From the NCBI GenBank assembly GCA_025356335.1, contig JANXUF010000106.1:1-63132 (forward strand): a stretch of DNA of 63,132 nt, read 5' to 3'. Below, piece after piece: positions 25,551 to 36,345 of this stretch. The position numbers were made by a program, and so were the translations under genes. Source of the stretch: Actinomycetes bacterium (GTDB lineage Bacteria > Actinomycetota > Acidimicrobiia > Acidimicrobiales > Ilumatobacteraceae). A model generated the notes under the pieces. It was not told the origin of the DNA, did not search any database, and worked only from the letters and a program-made list of their open reading frames with translations. Numbering within the stretch: the stretch's first letter is position 1; each line of letters opens with the position of its first letter.

Positions 25551-25994
25551 CTACTTCTTGGTGGCGACGAGGATCGGGATGATCCGGTCCGTCTTCGCCT
25601 GATACTCGAGGTACGGCGGGAAGACGGCTGCACCGCGATCCCACCATGTCGCGTATTCCTCGCCGGCGACCTCACGGACGGACACGTCGAACGGCTCTGG
25701 CCCGTCCTGGATCGTCACTTCTTCAGGCGAGGCGATGAGGTTGTTGTACCAAGCGGGATTCTTCGGGGCGCCACCCATCGAAGCGAACAGCGCGTATTCG
25801 CCGTCGTGCTCGACGCGCATCAGGGCGATCTTGCGGACGTCGCCGCTCTTGGCGCCGCGCATCGTCACGATGATCACCGGGATCCCGCTGTCGCGCAGTG
25901 TGTTGGCCTTCGTGCCGCCTGACGATTCGTATTCGGCGACCTGCTCGCGAACCCATTGTGCTGCGCTTGGAACGTAGGTGCCTTCGAGAGTCAT
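25551..25994 (-). CDS. deazaflavin-dependent (Ddn-family) nitroreductase
   Basis: A 147-residue split-barrel F420H2-dependent protein. [20 protein letters not shown] and [20 protein letters not shown] are the family's cofactor-binding blocks, with SGDVRK contacting F420, and the C-terminal [13 protein letters not shown] is typical. Relatives reduce quinones or nitro compounds. Unlike the broken copy at 14126, this one is intact. The ATG at 25994 matches the family start; an in-frame ATG at 26027 is unlikely because it would overlap the upstream operator-promoter region. Confidence 0.9.
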   Translation of the reverse strand: MTLEGTYVPSAAQWVREQVAEYESSGGTKANTLRDSGIPVIIVTMRGAKSGDVRKIALMRVEHDGEYALFASMGGAPKNPAWYNNLIASPEEVTIQDGPEPFDVSVREVAGEEYATWWDRGAAVFPPYLEYQAKTDRIIPILVATKK

Positions 25995-26028
25995 GGAGAA
26001 AACTCTAGCTCCGATCCTTTCGACCACG

Positions 26029-26046
26029 ATGCTAGCATGCTAGCAT
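26029..26046. promoter_or_regulatory. palindromic operator of the RHH gene
   Basis: ATGCTAGCATGCTAGCAT is a perfect 18-bp palindrome containing two TGCTAGCA units. It lies between the Ddn gene (minus) and the RHH gene (plus), and a -10-like CATACT overlaps its end (26044-26049). This is the expected form of an operator for a ribbon-helix-helix autorepressor. Confidence 0.7.
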
Positions 26047-26054
26047 ACTATCCA

Positions 26055-26252
26055 ATGGGGGACGAGGACGTCAAGCAGTTCAACGTGTACCTGCCGATCG
26101 GCCTCATCAAGCAGGTGAAGCACCACTCGATCGAGACGGGCCTGTCGCTCTCCGCACTGGTGGCCGAAGCGTTGCACGAGTACCTCGTGGCCTCCTCCAT
26201 CGACACCGCACCTGCAACGCCCGATAGACCGACGAAAGGACACCCGACATGA
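26055..26252 (+). CDS. ribbon-helix-helix (CopG-like) DNA-binding protein
   Basis: A 65-residue protein. [20 protein letters not shown] is the beta-ribbon and first helix, and [18 protein letters not shown] is the second helix, the RHH fold that binds DNA as a dimer through the ribbon. It is the likely repressor of its own operon through the adjacent palindrome. The ATG at 26055 sits within a few bases of the expected transcription start, so the mRNA may be leaderless. Its stop overlaps the VOC start (ATGA). It is not accompanied by a toxin gene, so this is a regulator rather than an antitoxin. Confidence 0.85.
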   Translation: MGDEDVKQFNVYLPIGLIKQVKHHSIETGLSLSALVAEALHEYLVASSIDTAPATPDRPTKGHPT

Positions 26253-26614
26253 AGACCGAAGGCATCGAGGCCGTTTTCCTCACGACGCACAACTGGGGTA
26301 AGGCGGCGAAGTTCTTCCAAGCGCTCGGCTTCACCCTCGAGTTCGAGACCGATCACTCGTCCGGGCAGTTCCGTGCCGGCGACGGCCCCTACATGTTCAT
26401 CGCCGAGATCCCCGAGACCGAAGCGACCGGGATCCAGCTCGTGCTCAAAGCTTCGAGCGACGACGCATCCGGCCTCGACCCGATTGTCGAAGTCGTCACC
26501 CCATTCGAACCAACCCACTGGGGCACACAGGAGATGACGGTCCGCGATCCCGACGGACGCGTGTGGAGCCTGCAGGCGCCGGAGATCCCGTCGTCCGGGC
26601 CGAGCGCACCATGA
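26249..26614 (+). CDS. VOC-family (glyoxalase/bleomycin-resistance-like) protein
   Basis: A 121-residue single-domain VOC protein. [20 protein letters not shown] followed by [16 protein letters not shown] opens the fold and [16 protein letters not shown] closes it. The DPDGRVW end is typical of binding or resistance proteins. It is translationally coupled on both sides, to the RHH gene upstream and the methyltransferase downstream. The ligand is unknown. Confidence 0.85.
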   Translation: MKTEGIEAVFLTTHNWGKAAKFFQALGFTLEFETDHSSGQFRAGDGPYMFIAEIPETEATGIQLVLKASSDDASGLDPIVEVVTPFEPTHWGTQEMTVRDPDGRVWSLQAPEIPSSGPSAP

Positions 26615-27468
26615 CCGATGCTCGCTCCGAGGAGCCGGACAACACCGCTGTTCGCGTCGCCCTCTGGCGGGCAATGCATGTGCAGGTCGACGACGAGCCA
26701 AACGTCCTGGACGACATCGTCGGACTCCAACTGGCCGCGCCGGACGAGCACTGGCGCGATCGCCCGGACATGCATCCGCAGGGAACCAGCGGGTTCCGCC
26801 CGTCGATCGTCGGCCGTGCCCGCTTCATCGAGGATCTCGTCGAGGAACGGGCTGACGAAGGCGTCACCCAGTACGTCATCCTCGGCGCGGGACTCGACAC
26901 GCTCGCCCAGCGCCGGCCGGCACTCGGCGCCCGCCTGCAGATCTTCGAGGTCGACCAGCCTGGCACGCAGGCGTGGAAACGCCGTCGTCTCGCCGAGGAG
27001 GGCTACGGCATCCCCGAGTGGCTGCACTTCGCGCCGATCGACTTCGAGACCGGCGAGAATTGGTGGGACGGGCTCACCACGGCCGGCTTCGATCCCGCGC
27101 GACCGGCAGTCGTGGTGTCCACCGGCGTCAGTATGTACCTCAACAAACAGACGACCGCAGCGACCCTCCGCCAGCTTTCGGCACTCGCTCCCGGCTCGAC
27201 CTATGCGATGACGTTCATGCTGCCGATCGAGCTCGTCGACGAAGCCGACCGACCCGGTCTGCAGATGAGCGCCGAGGGGGCACGCCGATCGGGCACGCCG
27301 TTCGTCAGCTTCTTCACGCCGGAGGAGATCGTGGCGATAGCCCACGACGCCGGGTTCGGCGACGCCACGCACCTCTCCTCATCGACACTCGCTGACCGCT
27401 ACTTCACCGGTCGCACCGACGAACTCCGACCGTCCACCGGCGAGGACTGGCTCATCGCCCGTACGTAG
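26611..27468 (+). CDS. class I SAM-dependent methyltransferase (leucine carboxyl methyltransferase-like)
   Basis: A 285-residue protein of the Ppm1/leucine carboxyl methyltransferase family common in mycobacteria and relatives. YVILGAGLDTLAQRRP is motif I, LQIFEVDQPGTQAWKRRRLA is the acidic strand and STGVSMYLNKQTTAATLRQL a later motif. It would methylate a carboxylate or oxygen atom of a small substrate. Its start overlaps the VOC stop (ATGA), so RHH-VOC-methyltransferase is a single operon, likely handling one small molecule. The substrate is unknown. Confidence 0.9.
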   Translation: MTDARSEEPDNTAVRVALWRAMHVQVDDEPNVLDDIVGLQLAAPDEHWRDRPDMHPQGTSGFRPSIVGRARFIEDLVEERADEGVTQYVILGAGLDTLAQRRPALGARLQIFEVDQPGTQAWKRRRLAEEGYGIPEWLHFAPIDFETGENWWDGLTTAGFDPARPAVVVSTGVSMYLNKQTTAATLRQLSALAPGSTYAMTFMLPIELVDEADRPGLQMSAEGARRSGTPFVSFFTPEEIVAIAHDAGFGDATHLSSSTLADRYFTGRTDELRPSTGEDWLIART

Positions 27469-27496
27469 TGCTCCGCAACTGCCCGAGCGGCCGCAC

Positions 27497-28297
27497 TCAG
27501 TCGTACGACGTGTTGAGATCGAAGTCGAGGCGGTAGCGATCGGAACTCATCACTCCGGCGCTCTTGGCGCCGTCGATCGCCATGGCGATCCCGTTGATCG
27601 CCGGACTCTCGTCGGAGGCCAGGAACACGACGGCAGCTGCGACTTCTGACGCCTGCGCGACGCGAGCCGCCGGCGTGCTCGCCACGAGCGCGGGAATCCG
27701 CTGCTCGTACTCGGCGGGGTCGCTGATCGTGCCGCGGAGCATCGCCGTGTCGACGGCGCCCGGACACACGGCGTTGATCCGCAATCCCTGATCGGCATAG
27801 GCCACCGCCATCGATTTGGTCAGACCGATCACGGCATGTTTGGAGGCGTTGTACAGCGGATCGGACGGACGGCCGATGAGACCGCCGTTCGACGAAAGGT
27901 TGATGATGCTGCCCCGCCGACGCTCCAGCATGTGCGGCACGACGGCGCGACATGCGAGGTATGCGGTCTTGACGTTGACGGTGAAGATCCGATCGAAGTC
28001 CTCCGGCTCGGCATCGATCACCGATTTCGGGAGGTGGATGCCGACGTTGTTGACGAGGATGTCGATCGTCCCGGCAACAGCGAGCACTCCGGTGACGTAG
28101 CCGGCGACCTGCGCCGGATCCGTCGCATCGACCAGCGCCTCGACGAGTTGTTCAGCGGTCTCCTGTCCTCGCTCGATCGGCTTGACATCGGATGCGTACA
28201 CGGTCGCTCCCTCAGCGACGAACGCCGCCACGATCGCCCTGCCGATGCCCTGTGCACCTCCGAAGACGATGGCGTTCTTGCCCTGCAGACGATGCAT
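27497..28297 (-). CDS. short-chain dehydrogenase/reductase
   Basis: A 266-residue classical SDR. The cofactor motif is GGAQGIG (residues 13-19), NNVG is the adenine-loop motif and the catalytic set is NLSS and YNASK. The C-terminus has FLASDESPAINGIAMAIDGA. Asp at the end of strand 2 (ASDVK) suggests an NAD preference. It lies 17 bp downstream of the FAD-dependent oxidase gene, in the same operon, so it probably acts in the same catabolic route; the substrate is unknown. Confidence 0.9.
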   Translation of the reverse strand: MHRLQGKNAIVFGGAQGIGRAIVAAFVAEGATVYASDVKPIERGQETAEQLVEALVDATDPAQVAGYVTGVLAVAGTIDILVNNVGIHLPKSVIDAEPEDFDRIFTVNVKTAYLACRAVVPHMLERRRGSIINLSSNGGLIGRPSDPLYNASKHAVIGLTKSMAVAYADQGLRINAVCPGAVDTAMLRGTISDPAEYEQRIPALVASTPAARVAQASEVAAAVVFLASDESPAINGIAMAIDGAKSAGVMSSDRYRLDFDLNTSYD

Positions 28298-28314
28298 TGA
28301 GGTCCTTCGATCGA

Positions 28315-29511
28315 TCAGACGATGTTGCGTTCGTTCCCCAGTCTGGCGGTATCGAAGCGCCTCACGTCGAATCCGCTGATGTCATACGCAGGCTCACGGC
28401 CGAGGTACAGGTCACGGATGATCTCCCCCGTCGCCGGGCCCATCAGGAAGCCGTGACCGGAATAGCCCGTCGCGTAGAGGAACCCTTCGACGACGTCGGA
28501 TCGGCCGATGATCTGATTGTGGTCCGGCGTGTCCTCGTAGAGGCCGGCCCAACCGCTGACGATCCCGAAGTCGAGGATCTTCGGCGCCCGTCTGAGCACG
28601 ACATCGGCGAATCCGCCGAGCCATTCGTCACGCTCGAACTGCAGATTGAATCCTGGAGGTTCCGCCGGGTTCGACCATCCGAAAAGCAGGCCGTTGCCCT
28701 CGGGATGGAAGTAGAAGTTGGCAGGAAAGTCGATGGTCAGCGGCGTCTGCAATGGAACGTCGGCGCTCGGCTCGGTGAAGGCGATCTGCCGGCGCAGCGG
28801 CGTCACCGGCAGATCCATCCCGGCCATCGCCCCGACCTGCGAAGACCAGGCACCGGCGGCGCAGATGATCGTGTCGGTGGCGATTCTGCCGTGACCGGTG
28901 ACCACAGCACGCACCGCACCACCGCTGCTCTCGATGCCGGTGACCTGACACTTGGTGACGAGCCGCGCGCCGAGCCGGCGGGCCGCAGATGCGTAGCCGC
29001 TGACCACTGCCTCCGGGGTTGCCCGTGCATCCTCCGGAGACCACGACGCAGCGAGCAGACCATCGGTACTGATCAGCGGCGAGATCCGCTGGGCCTCTCC
29101 GGGGTCGATCATCCTGCTCGGCACGCCGTAGGCGTTCTGCAGCGCCACACTCTCGGTGAAGACGTCGACGTTCTCCTGATCCGACAACAGGTAGAGGTAG
29201 CCGTTGCGTTGGAATTCGATCTCCTGGCCGTACCGCTCCGGGAACTGCGAATAGATCTCCAGACCCCGCAACCCGATGGCGATGTTCGCCGCAGTACTGA
29301 ACGATGCGCGGACGCCTCCCGCCGCCTTGCACGTCGATCCGGCACCGAGTTGATCGCGTTCGAGCAGCACGACATCGGAGATCCCGGCCTCGGCGAGGTG
29401 GGCGGCGATACTCGTGCCGATCACACCTCCGCCGATGATGACAACCCTGGCGCGATCCGGCAGTTCCACGGATCCAGCGTATGCGAGCCCGGCGACGAGC
29501 GAGCCCGTCAA
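28315..29511 (-). CDS. FAD-dependent oxidoreductase (DAO / sarcosine oxidase beta-like)
   Basis: A 398-residue flavoprotein. The dinucleotide motif is VVIIGGGVIGTSIAAHLAEA (residues 23-42) with the FAD-ribose Glu in LLERDQLGAGST. TGYSGHGFLMGPATGEII near the C-terminus is the classic DAO/sarcosine dehydrogenase ending. It oxidises an amine such as an N-methyl amino acid. An alternative GTG at 29469 removes 14 residues. It heads an operon with the SDR downstream. About 240 bp of gene-free sequence precede it. Confidence 0.9.
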   Translation of the reverse strand: MTGSLVAGLAYAGSVELPDRARVVIIGGGVIGTSIAAHLAEAGISDVVLLERDQLGAGSTCKAAGGVRASFSTAANIAIGLRGLEIYSQFPERYGQEIEFQRNGYLYLLSDQENVDVFTESVALQNAYGVPSRMIDPGEAQRISPLISTDGLLAASWSPEDARATPEAVVSGYASAARRLGARLVTKCQVTGIESSGGAVRAVVTGHGRIATDTIICAAGAWSSQVGAMAGMDLPVTPLRRQIAFTEPSADVPLQTPLTIDFPANFYFHPEGNGLLFGWSNPAEPPGFNLQFERDEWLGGFADVVLRRAPKILDFGIVSGWAGLYEDTPDHNQIIGRSDVVEGFLYATGYSGHGFLMGPATGEIIRDLYLGREPAYDISGFDVRRFDTARLGNERNIV

Positions 29512-29651
29512 CGTTGCGCTGCCCGACCTACCCGGATGCTCTGTCTGGCGGACCCGCTCACTCGCTCCGTGTACGGCCAGCGTTCAGTTGCTGCAGATGC
29601 GTTTCGGACGAAACGGTTCGATCGAGTAGCACGGCGCCCCCTGGTGCGATC

Positions 29652-29693
29652 GAAATACTCGATCGGCTACTGCGGTGACGGAAATACTCGATC
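29652..29693. repeat. two direct copies of a 13-bp sequence, 29 bp apart
   Basis: GAAATACTCGATC occurs at 29652 and 29681, in the otherwise featureless 243-bp gap between the FAD-oxidase gene start and the csoR stop. Short, but of the same kind as the other gene-end repeats in this window. Confidence 0.6.
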
Positions 29694-29754
29694 AGCCCCA
29701 ACGCTTCACGCGGACAAGAGGACGGTCGATCGTCGTCGTTTCCGCGACCGCCTC

Positions 29755-30036
29755 TCAGCTGCGGACGAGGCGGGCGACGGCAGCCGTTGCCTCGTCGATC
29801 TTCGCCTGGGCGTCAGGCCCGCCCGCTTGTACGGCATGCGAGACGCAGTGGCCGAGATGATCGTGGAACAGGCCGACGGCCACGTTCTGCAAGGCTCTCG
29901 TGACTGCCGACACCTGATCGAGGACGTCGATGCAGTAGCGGTCCTCGTCGACCATCTTGGCGATGCCGCGGACCTGGCCCTCGATGCGCGCCAATCGCTT
30001 GGCGATGTCGGCTTTCTGCATTTCGTATCCGGCCAT
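29755..30036 (-). CDS. csoR: CsoR-family copper-sensing repressor
   Basis: A 93-residue all-helical repressor of the CsoR/RcnR family. The copper ligands Cys35, His60 and Cys64 (YCIDVL and HDHLGHCVSH) fit the Cys-His-Cys set of mycobacterial CsoR. RLARIEGQVRGIAKMVDEDR is the family entry helix. It represses the copper operon when metal-free and releases it on binding Cu(I). It is the last gene of the operon, two bases after the copA stop. The operator upstream of copZ carries a TACCC-GGGTA inverted repeat as expected. Confidence 0.95.
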   Translation of the reverse strand: MAGYEMQKADIAKRLARIEGQVRGIAKMVDEDRYCIDVLDQVSAVTRALQNVAVGLFHDHLGHCVSHAVQAGGPDAQAKIDEATAAVARLVRS

Positions 30037-30038
30037 GA

Positions 30039-32438
<2,400 letters not shown>

Positions 32439-32441
32439 GGC

Positions 32442-33005
32442 TCAGTGCCCCCCGTGCTGATCTGCCGATGGCGTCCACCCGGAGACGTCGGGCAACGTCG
32501 CCGTCCTCGGGACGTCGAAGACGAAGGCCGCCGTATGGACACCACCTCCGGCGGAGAAGTCGAAGTACAGCCGGTAGGTGCCGCTCGACGGGAGATGGGC
32601 GTCGAAGGAGACGGTGTTGTCGCCTCGCGGTGCCGGATGGGCGTGCAGATAGGCGAAGTCGGCCTCCCGGATCATCACCAGCTGCCCGGCCTCCCCGAGG
32701 TATGGATCGGTCGTGACCATTGCCCCGTCGCGTGTCACCATGAACTCGATCGACCAGGTTCCGTCCGATGCCGCTGCTGCCGTGCGCGTCACCGTGTAGC
32801 CGTCCACGTGATCTTCTGCGGTCGAAGCAGCGACCGCGGCGGCAGGCTGCATCGCAGGCGACGCCGTCGCTGTCGAATGCCCGGCACCGGCATGCGTCGC
32901 ACTGCCGACGTCGATCGGCCCGAGTGCTGCGCCGGCCGCTGCTGACGCGCCGAAGATTGCAGCCAGGCCCAGGCTGTAGACGGCGAGCTTCGCAGCGACG
33001 TTCAT
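32442..33005 (-). CDS. exported copper-operon protein with His/Asp-rich ending
   Basis: A 187-residue protein. The N-terminal hydrophobic segment (LAVYSLGLAAIFGASAAAGA) can act as a signal anchor. The mature part holds READFAYLHAHPAP and THAFV-type strands: VSFDAHLPSSGTYRLYFDF followed by GGGVHTAAFVFDVPR, plus a C-terminal ADQHGGH. This FAYLHAHP-plus-HTA pattern is common in exported proteins of actinobacterial copper operons; they probably bind or shuttle Cu outside the membrane. The Met/His richness fits that (inference). It overlaps copZ by four bases and precedes copA by three. Confidence 0.75.
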   Translation of the reverse strand: MNVAAKLAVYSLGLAAIFGASAAAGAALGPIDVGSATHAGAGHSTATASPAMQPAAAVAASTAEDHVDGYTVTRTAAAASDGTWSIEFMVTRDGAMVTTDPYLGEAGQLVMIREADFAYLHAHPAPRGDNTVSFDAHLPSSGTYRLYFDFSAGGGVHTAAFVFDVPRTATLPDVSGWTPSADQHGGH

Positions 33006-33214
33006 GGGACGAGTTCGTATCCGGCTTCGTCGACGGCGACGGCGACGGCCTGTGCACTGATCGGCGCAACGGATTCGATCGTCACGGCGCCGGTCGGCAG
33101 GTCGATGTCGACGGCAACAACGCCGTCGATCTTCGAGACTTCGGCGGTCACCGCAGCGACACAGTGTCCACATGTCATCCCGGAAACGGTGTAGGTCGTG
33201 CTGCTCGTGGCCAT
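33002..33214 (-). CDS. copZ: copper chaperone CopZ (HMA domain)
   Basis: A 70-residue soluble heavy-metal-associated protein. MTCGHC (residues 13-18) is the Cu(I)-binding CxxC-type site (GMTCGHC), and the fold runs TYTVSGMTCGHCVAAVTAEV to AGYELVP. It hands Cu(I) to CopA. It is the first gene of the copper operon, behind the CsoR-type operator, and overlaps the following gene by four bases. Confidence 0.95.
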   Translation of the reverse strand: MATSSTTYTVSGMTCGHCVAAVTAEVSKIDGVVAVDIDLPTGAVTIESVAPISAQAVAVAVDEAGYELVP

Positions 33215-33272
33215 GACGGAATCCTCCTGCTGACTCCCCTGGAGTATCCATAGGGGGTAGGGGTATCATACG

Positions 33273-33287
33273 TACCCTTGGGGGGTA
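33273..33287. promoter_or_regulatory. CsoR-type operator of the copper operon
   Basis: TACCCTTGGGGGGTA is an imperfect inverted repeat (TACCC...GGGTA) of the CsoR type, between copZ and the divergent ferredoxin-like gene. A second GGGTA-rich stretch lies at 33253-33266, so two dimers may bind. Regulation by the csoR product of the same operon is the natural reading. Confidence 0.7.
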
Positions 33288-33327
33288 TCCCAACGCGCGG
33301 TGTCCGACCACCAAGCAGTATCATCCG

Positions 33328-33690
33328 GTGATCTCGAGTTCTCCCGCTGACCGACGCTCACCGAACAACAACCGCCTTTCGGTTTCTGTCTGCAGAGGCT
33401 GCTGTTGCGGACGACTGAGCAAACATTCAGACGTCGACCACGAAGCGCAGCTCACTCGTCTGCGTGAGGCGACCTCGTCGATCGTCGATGCGCGGTTCTG
33501 GGAAGTGGACTGCCTGGGACCGTGCGACCGGTCCAACGTCGTCGTCGTACGATCCCAAGGACAGCGGACCTGGCTCGGAGGGATGCTCGAAACGTCGACG
33601 ACCGAGGCCTTGGCCACCTGGATCAGCGGTGGCGCCGGACACCCGCTCCCGGAGGCGCTCCGGGCACATGAGTTCCCACCGGAAACCTGA
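33328..33690 (+). CDS. thioredoxin-like (2Fe-2S) ferredoxin-domain protein
   Basis: A 120-residue protein. CRGCCCG followed about 40 residues later by CLGPC is the Cys set of the thioredoxin-like 2Fe-2S ferredoxin domain; VVVVRSQGQRTWLGGM closes the fold. It starts at GTG 33328 and is divergent from copZ, so it shares the copper operator region. Such proteins are seen near metal or cobalamin genes, but their electron partner is unknown. A role in copper stress (iron-sulfur clusters are a target of Cu) is inference from position. Confidence 0.7.
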   Translation: MISSSPADRRSPNNNRLSVSVCRGCCCGRLSKHSDVDHEAQLTRLREATSSIVDARFWEVDCLGPCDRSNVVVVRSQGQRTWLGGMLETSTTEALATWISGGAGHPLPEALRAHEFPPET

Positions 33691-33760
33691 CCGGCCACAT
33701 CCTGCGCCAATCGAGATGGTAGGCACCGAACATCGCACGTACTGCGATCTGGCGTGGCGA

Positions 33761-35044
33761 CTACGGCGCACCAAGGCTGGTGAGGCGGCTTTCGAGGAAG
33801 CGGCAGTCGGTGTCGTTGCACGGGCAGGCGAGCGCTCGACGGTACGCGTCGATTGCATCGGCGGTCGAACCGAGTCGACGAAGGAAGTCGGCTCGTGTGG
33901 CCCAGTACAGGTGCCAGCGCTCGATCGGCGACCCGGACAACTCGTCGAGCAACACGAGCCCGGCTGCCGGACCGTCCACCTCGGCAACGGCGATCGCCCG
34001 GTTGACTCGCACGATCGGTGTCCGCCAGCGAGCTTCGAGCAGCGCATAGAGCAAGACGATCTGCGGCCAGTCGGTCTCTGCGAACGACGGAGCGAGCGAG
34101 TGCAGGCAGGCGATCGCCGCCTGAATCTGGTAGATCCCAGGACGGCGTCGGCGCAGGATCGACTCGACCATCTGCGCAGCCTCGGCGATCGCCGTGTGGT
34201 CCCAGAGGCTGCGATCCTGATCGGAGAGCAGCACGAGGTCGCCGTCTCCGTCGAGTCGGGCGCCGGTGCGGGCGTGCGTCGCCAGCATCAGTGCCGTCAA
34301 TCCGGTGCATTCCGGTTCGTCCGGCATCAACGAGATCATCAGCCGACCGAGTCGTATCCCCTCACATGCGAGATCGACACGCGACGCCAACTCCCCGGCC
34401 GGTGCGTGGTGTCCAGCCGTGAACAGCAGATAGATCACGCGGAGGACCCCGTCGAGGCGATCCGGCAGCTCGTGCGCCGGCGGGACCCGGTACGGGATAC
34501 GGGCGTTGGCGATCTTGGCCTTCGCCCTGCTGATGCGCTGACCGATCGTCGCATCCGGAACGACGAAGACACGAGCGATGTCGACGGTGCTCAAACCACA
34601 AATGGTGCGCAACGCGAGGGCGATACGCGACTCTTCGGACAGCGCAGGATGGCAGCAGGTGAACAGCAATCGCAGGATGTCGTCGCCGACGTCATCGGTG
34701 GAGTCATCTGCCTCCCGACCGACGAACGTCGAGGCCGGCGCATCGGTGAGCATGCGGAAAGCGGCTTCCTCCTTCGGCGCCCTGCGACTTTCGCGCCGGA
34801 TCATGTCCAGCGCCCGATTGCGGGCGACAGTGGTGAGCCACGCCCCCGGGCTGTTCGGCAAGCCGTCACGCTTCCACACCTCGGCAGCCGTGAGCGCTGC
34901 ATCCTGGAGCGCGTCCTCGGCGCGATCGATATCGCCGGTCAGGCGGATGAGGGTGGCCAGCACCTGGCCACCCTCGATCCGGATGATCTCGTCGAGCGGG
35001 TCCGTCGCGCCGGGACCGCTCGTGTCGAACCGCGGTCCCGTCAC
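33761..35044 (-). CDS. ECF42-type RNA polymerase sigma factor
   Basis: A 427-residue sigma factor of the large ECF42 group. Region 2 is LIRLTGDIDRAEDALQDAAL followed by SPGAWLTTVARNRALDMIRR, and region 4 is LRTICGLSTVDIARVFVVPD with ATIGQRISRAKAKI. A long C-terminal TPR-like domain (about residues 190-420) is typical of ECF42 and is thought to regulate activity. The YCII-domain gene is 7 bp upstream, an arrangement conserved in this group, with no classical anti-sigma factor. Confidence 0.9.
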   Translation of the reverse strand: MTGPRFDTSGPGATDPLDEIIRIEGGQVLATLIRLTGDIDRAEDALQDAALTAAEVWKRDGLPNSPGAWLTTVARNRALDMIRRESRRAPKEEAAFRMLTDAPASTFVGREADDSTDDVGDDILRLLFTCCHPALSEESRIALALRTICGLSTVDIARVFVVPDATIGQRISRAKAKIANARIPYRVPPAHELPDRLDGVLRVIYLLFTAGHHAPAGELASRVDLACEGIRLGRLMISLMPDEPECTGLTALMLATHARTGARLDGDGDLVLLSDQDRSLWDHTAIAEAAQMVESILRRRRPGIYQIQAAIACLHSLAPSFAETDWPQIVLLYALLEARWRTPIVRVNRAIAVAEVDGPAAGLVLLDELSGSPIERWHLYWATRADFLRRLGSTADAIDAYRRALACPCNDTDCRFLESRLTSLGAP

Positions 35045-35051
35045 GTCGACG

Positions 35052-35420
35052 TCAGCCGGCGCCGCCGCTGAAGTCGATCACCGGGCGGACCTCGATCTTG
35101 CCGTACCACGCGCCTGGGATCTGTGCGGCCCAGTGCAGCGCCTCGTCGAGATCCTTGCAATCGAGCAGGTAGAAGCCGCCGAGGACCTCCTTCGTCTCTG
35201 CAAATGGGCCGTCTGTCGTGGTGACGTCGCCACCTTTGCCCCCGGTGACGGCAATGGTCGTCGCCGTCTTGGTGTCCTGCAGAGCTTCGCCGCCTGCCAT
35301 CACACCGGCTGCACCGGCCTTGTCACCGAACTCGTTGTACTCGGTCATCATCGTGCCCCACTCCTCGGGACTGACATTGCCGTTCTCTGTTCCATAGATG
35401 AGGGCTGCATACCTGGGCAT
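35052..35420 (-). CDS. YCII-related (DGPF-domain) protein
   Basis: A 122-residue YCII-related protein. RYAALIYGTENGNVSPEEWG opens it and DGPFAETKEVLGGFYLLDCK carries the family's DGPF motif, followed by KIEVRPV. These proteins are the standard partner gene of ECF42 sigma factors. The mechanism is unknown. GGAGAAG precedes the ATG at 35420. Confidence 0.9.
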   Translation of the reverse strand: MPRYAALIYGTENGNVSPEEWGTMMTEYNEFGDKAGAAGVMAGGEALQDTKTATTIAVTGGKGGDVTTTDGPFAETKEVLGGFYLLDCKDLDEALHWAAQIPGAWYGKIEVRPVIDFSGGAG

Positions 35421-35490
35421 TGGCTTCTCCTTGATAGGTCGCCCTTCGGGGCGTTCGAATACCAGTCCGACGATCGCCGATCGACGATTT

Positions 35491-35520
35491 CGACAACGCT
35501 CGACAACTCTCGACAACTTT
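35491..35520. repeat. 10-bp tandem repeat, three copies
   Basis: CGACAACGCT, CGACAACTCT and CGACAACTTT are adjacent and end one base before the stop codon of the minus-strand hydrolase gene (35522). It is another short repeat at a gene 3' end. Confidence 0.8.
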
Positions 35521-35521
35521 C

Positions 35522-36307
35522 TCAGTCGGCGAGTCCAGCGAGGAAGTCGACGATCGCAGCATTGACCGCCTCGGGATGAGTGAGGTTCGCTGCATGGGCG
35601 CCCGGCACCTTGACGACCCCTGTCGAGCCGGACAATCCGGCCGAGAGCAGTTCCGCCTTGTCCATCGGAATCGACACGTCCTCCGTCCCATGGACCACGA
35701 GCGCCGGGCAGGAGATGTCGCCGAGGCGGGCGGTGATGTCGTCGCGAGCATGCAGGCAGTGCGCAGGTTCCGCCAACGCCTCTTTCGGCACCGCGCGCCA
35801 TTTGGCAATCCACTTGGCGTTCTCGACCGGTTCGGCGATGATCAGGTCGGCGACCGGGTTGGCGAGGTCGTCGACCGGTCCGACGGCGAGCCAGTAGTCG
35901 ACCATTCCCTGTTCGCGCGCCGCCGTCTCCTCGGACGGAACGCCCGCTTCGGTGTCGAGCAGGATCAGCGCACGGACACGCTCTGGCGCCGTCAATGCCG
36001 CCCGCAGCGACAGGAAACCGCCCTGGCTCATGCCGGCCAACACCGCCTTGTCGATTCCGAGATGGTCGAGTAGACCGAGGCAGTCCGACGCGGAGTCGTA
36101 GTAGCTGAACGGCTTGCCATCGAACTGCGTCCTGCCGAATCCACGCTCGTCCCAGGTGATCACCCGATAGATGTCTTTGAGCGCAGCAACCTGCGGCTCG
36201 AACATCTCGTGGTCCATGAGAAATCCGTGCGAGAAGATCACGGGAGGACCGTCTCCACCGTGGTCCTCGAAGAATATCTGCTGGTCGTTCACTGAGGCAA
36301 AGGTCAC
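35522..36307 (-). CDS. alpha/beta-fold hydrolase
   Basis: A 261-residue hydrolase. The nucleophile elbow is AGMSQGGFLSL (Ser), the acid is Asp in HGTEDVSIP and the base His in GAHAANLTHPEA. The oxyanion-side block is SHGFLMDHEMFEPQV. It resembles fluoroacetate dehalogenase/haloperoxidase-type or general esterase members; the substrate is not predictable. The likely start is GTG at 36307; a longer frame reaching 36454 would run into the terminator hairpins at 36346-36445 and is rejected. Confidence 0.85.
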   Translation of the reverse strand: MTFASVNDQQIFFEDHGGDGPPVIFSHGFLMDHEMFEPQVAALKDIYRVITWDERGFGRTQFDGKPFSYYDSASDCLGLLDHLGIDKAVLAGMSQGGFLSLRAALTAPERVRALILLDTEAGVPSEETAAREQGMVDYWLAVGPVDDLANPVADLIIAEPVENAKWIAKWRAVPKEALAEPAHCLHARDDITARLGDISCPALVVHGTEDVSIPMDKAELLSAGLSGSTGVVKVPGAHAANLTHPEAVNAAIVDFLAGLAD

Positions 36308-36345
36308 AGCTCGGAACGTAGCAGCGATCCTGCCCGGCCGCGACA

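Noticed and set aside
26055..26252. RHH protein as an antitoxin
   Set aside because: There is no adjacent toxin-like gene (ParE, RelE or PIN); the coupled genes are a VOC protein and a methyltransferase.
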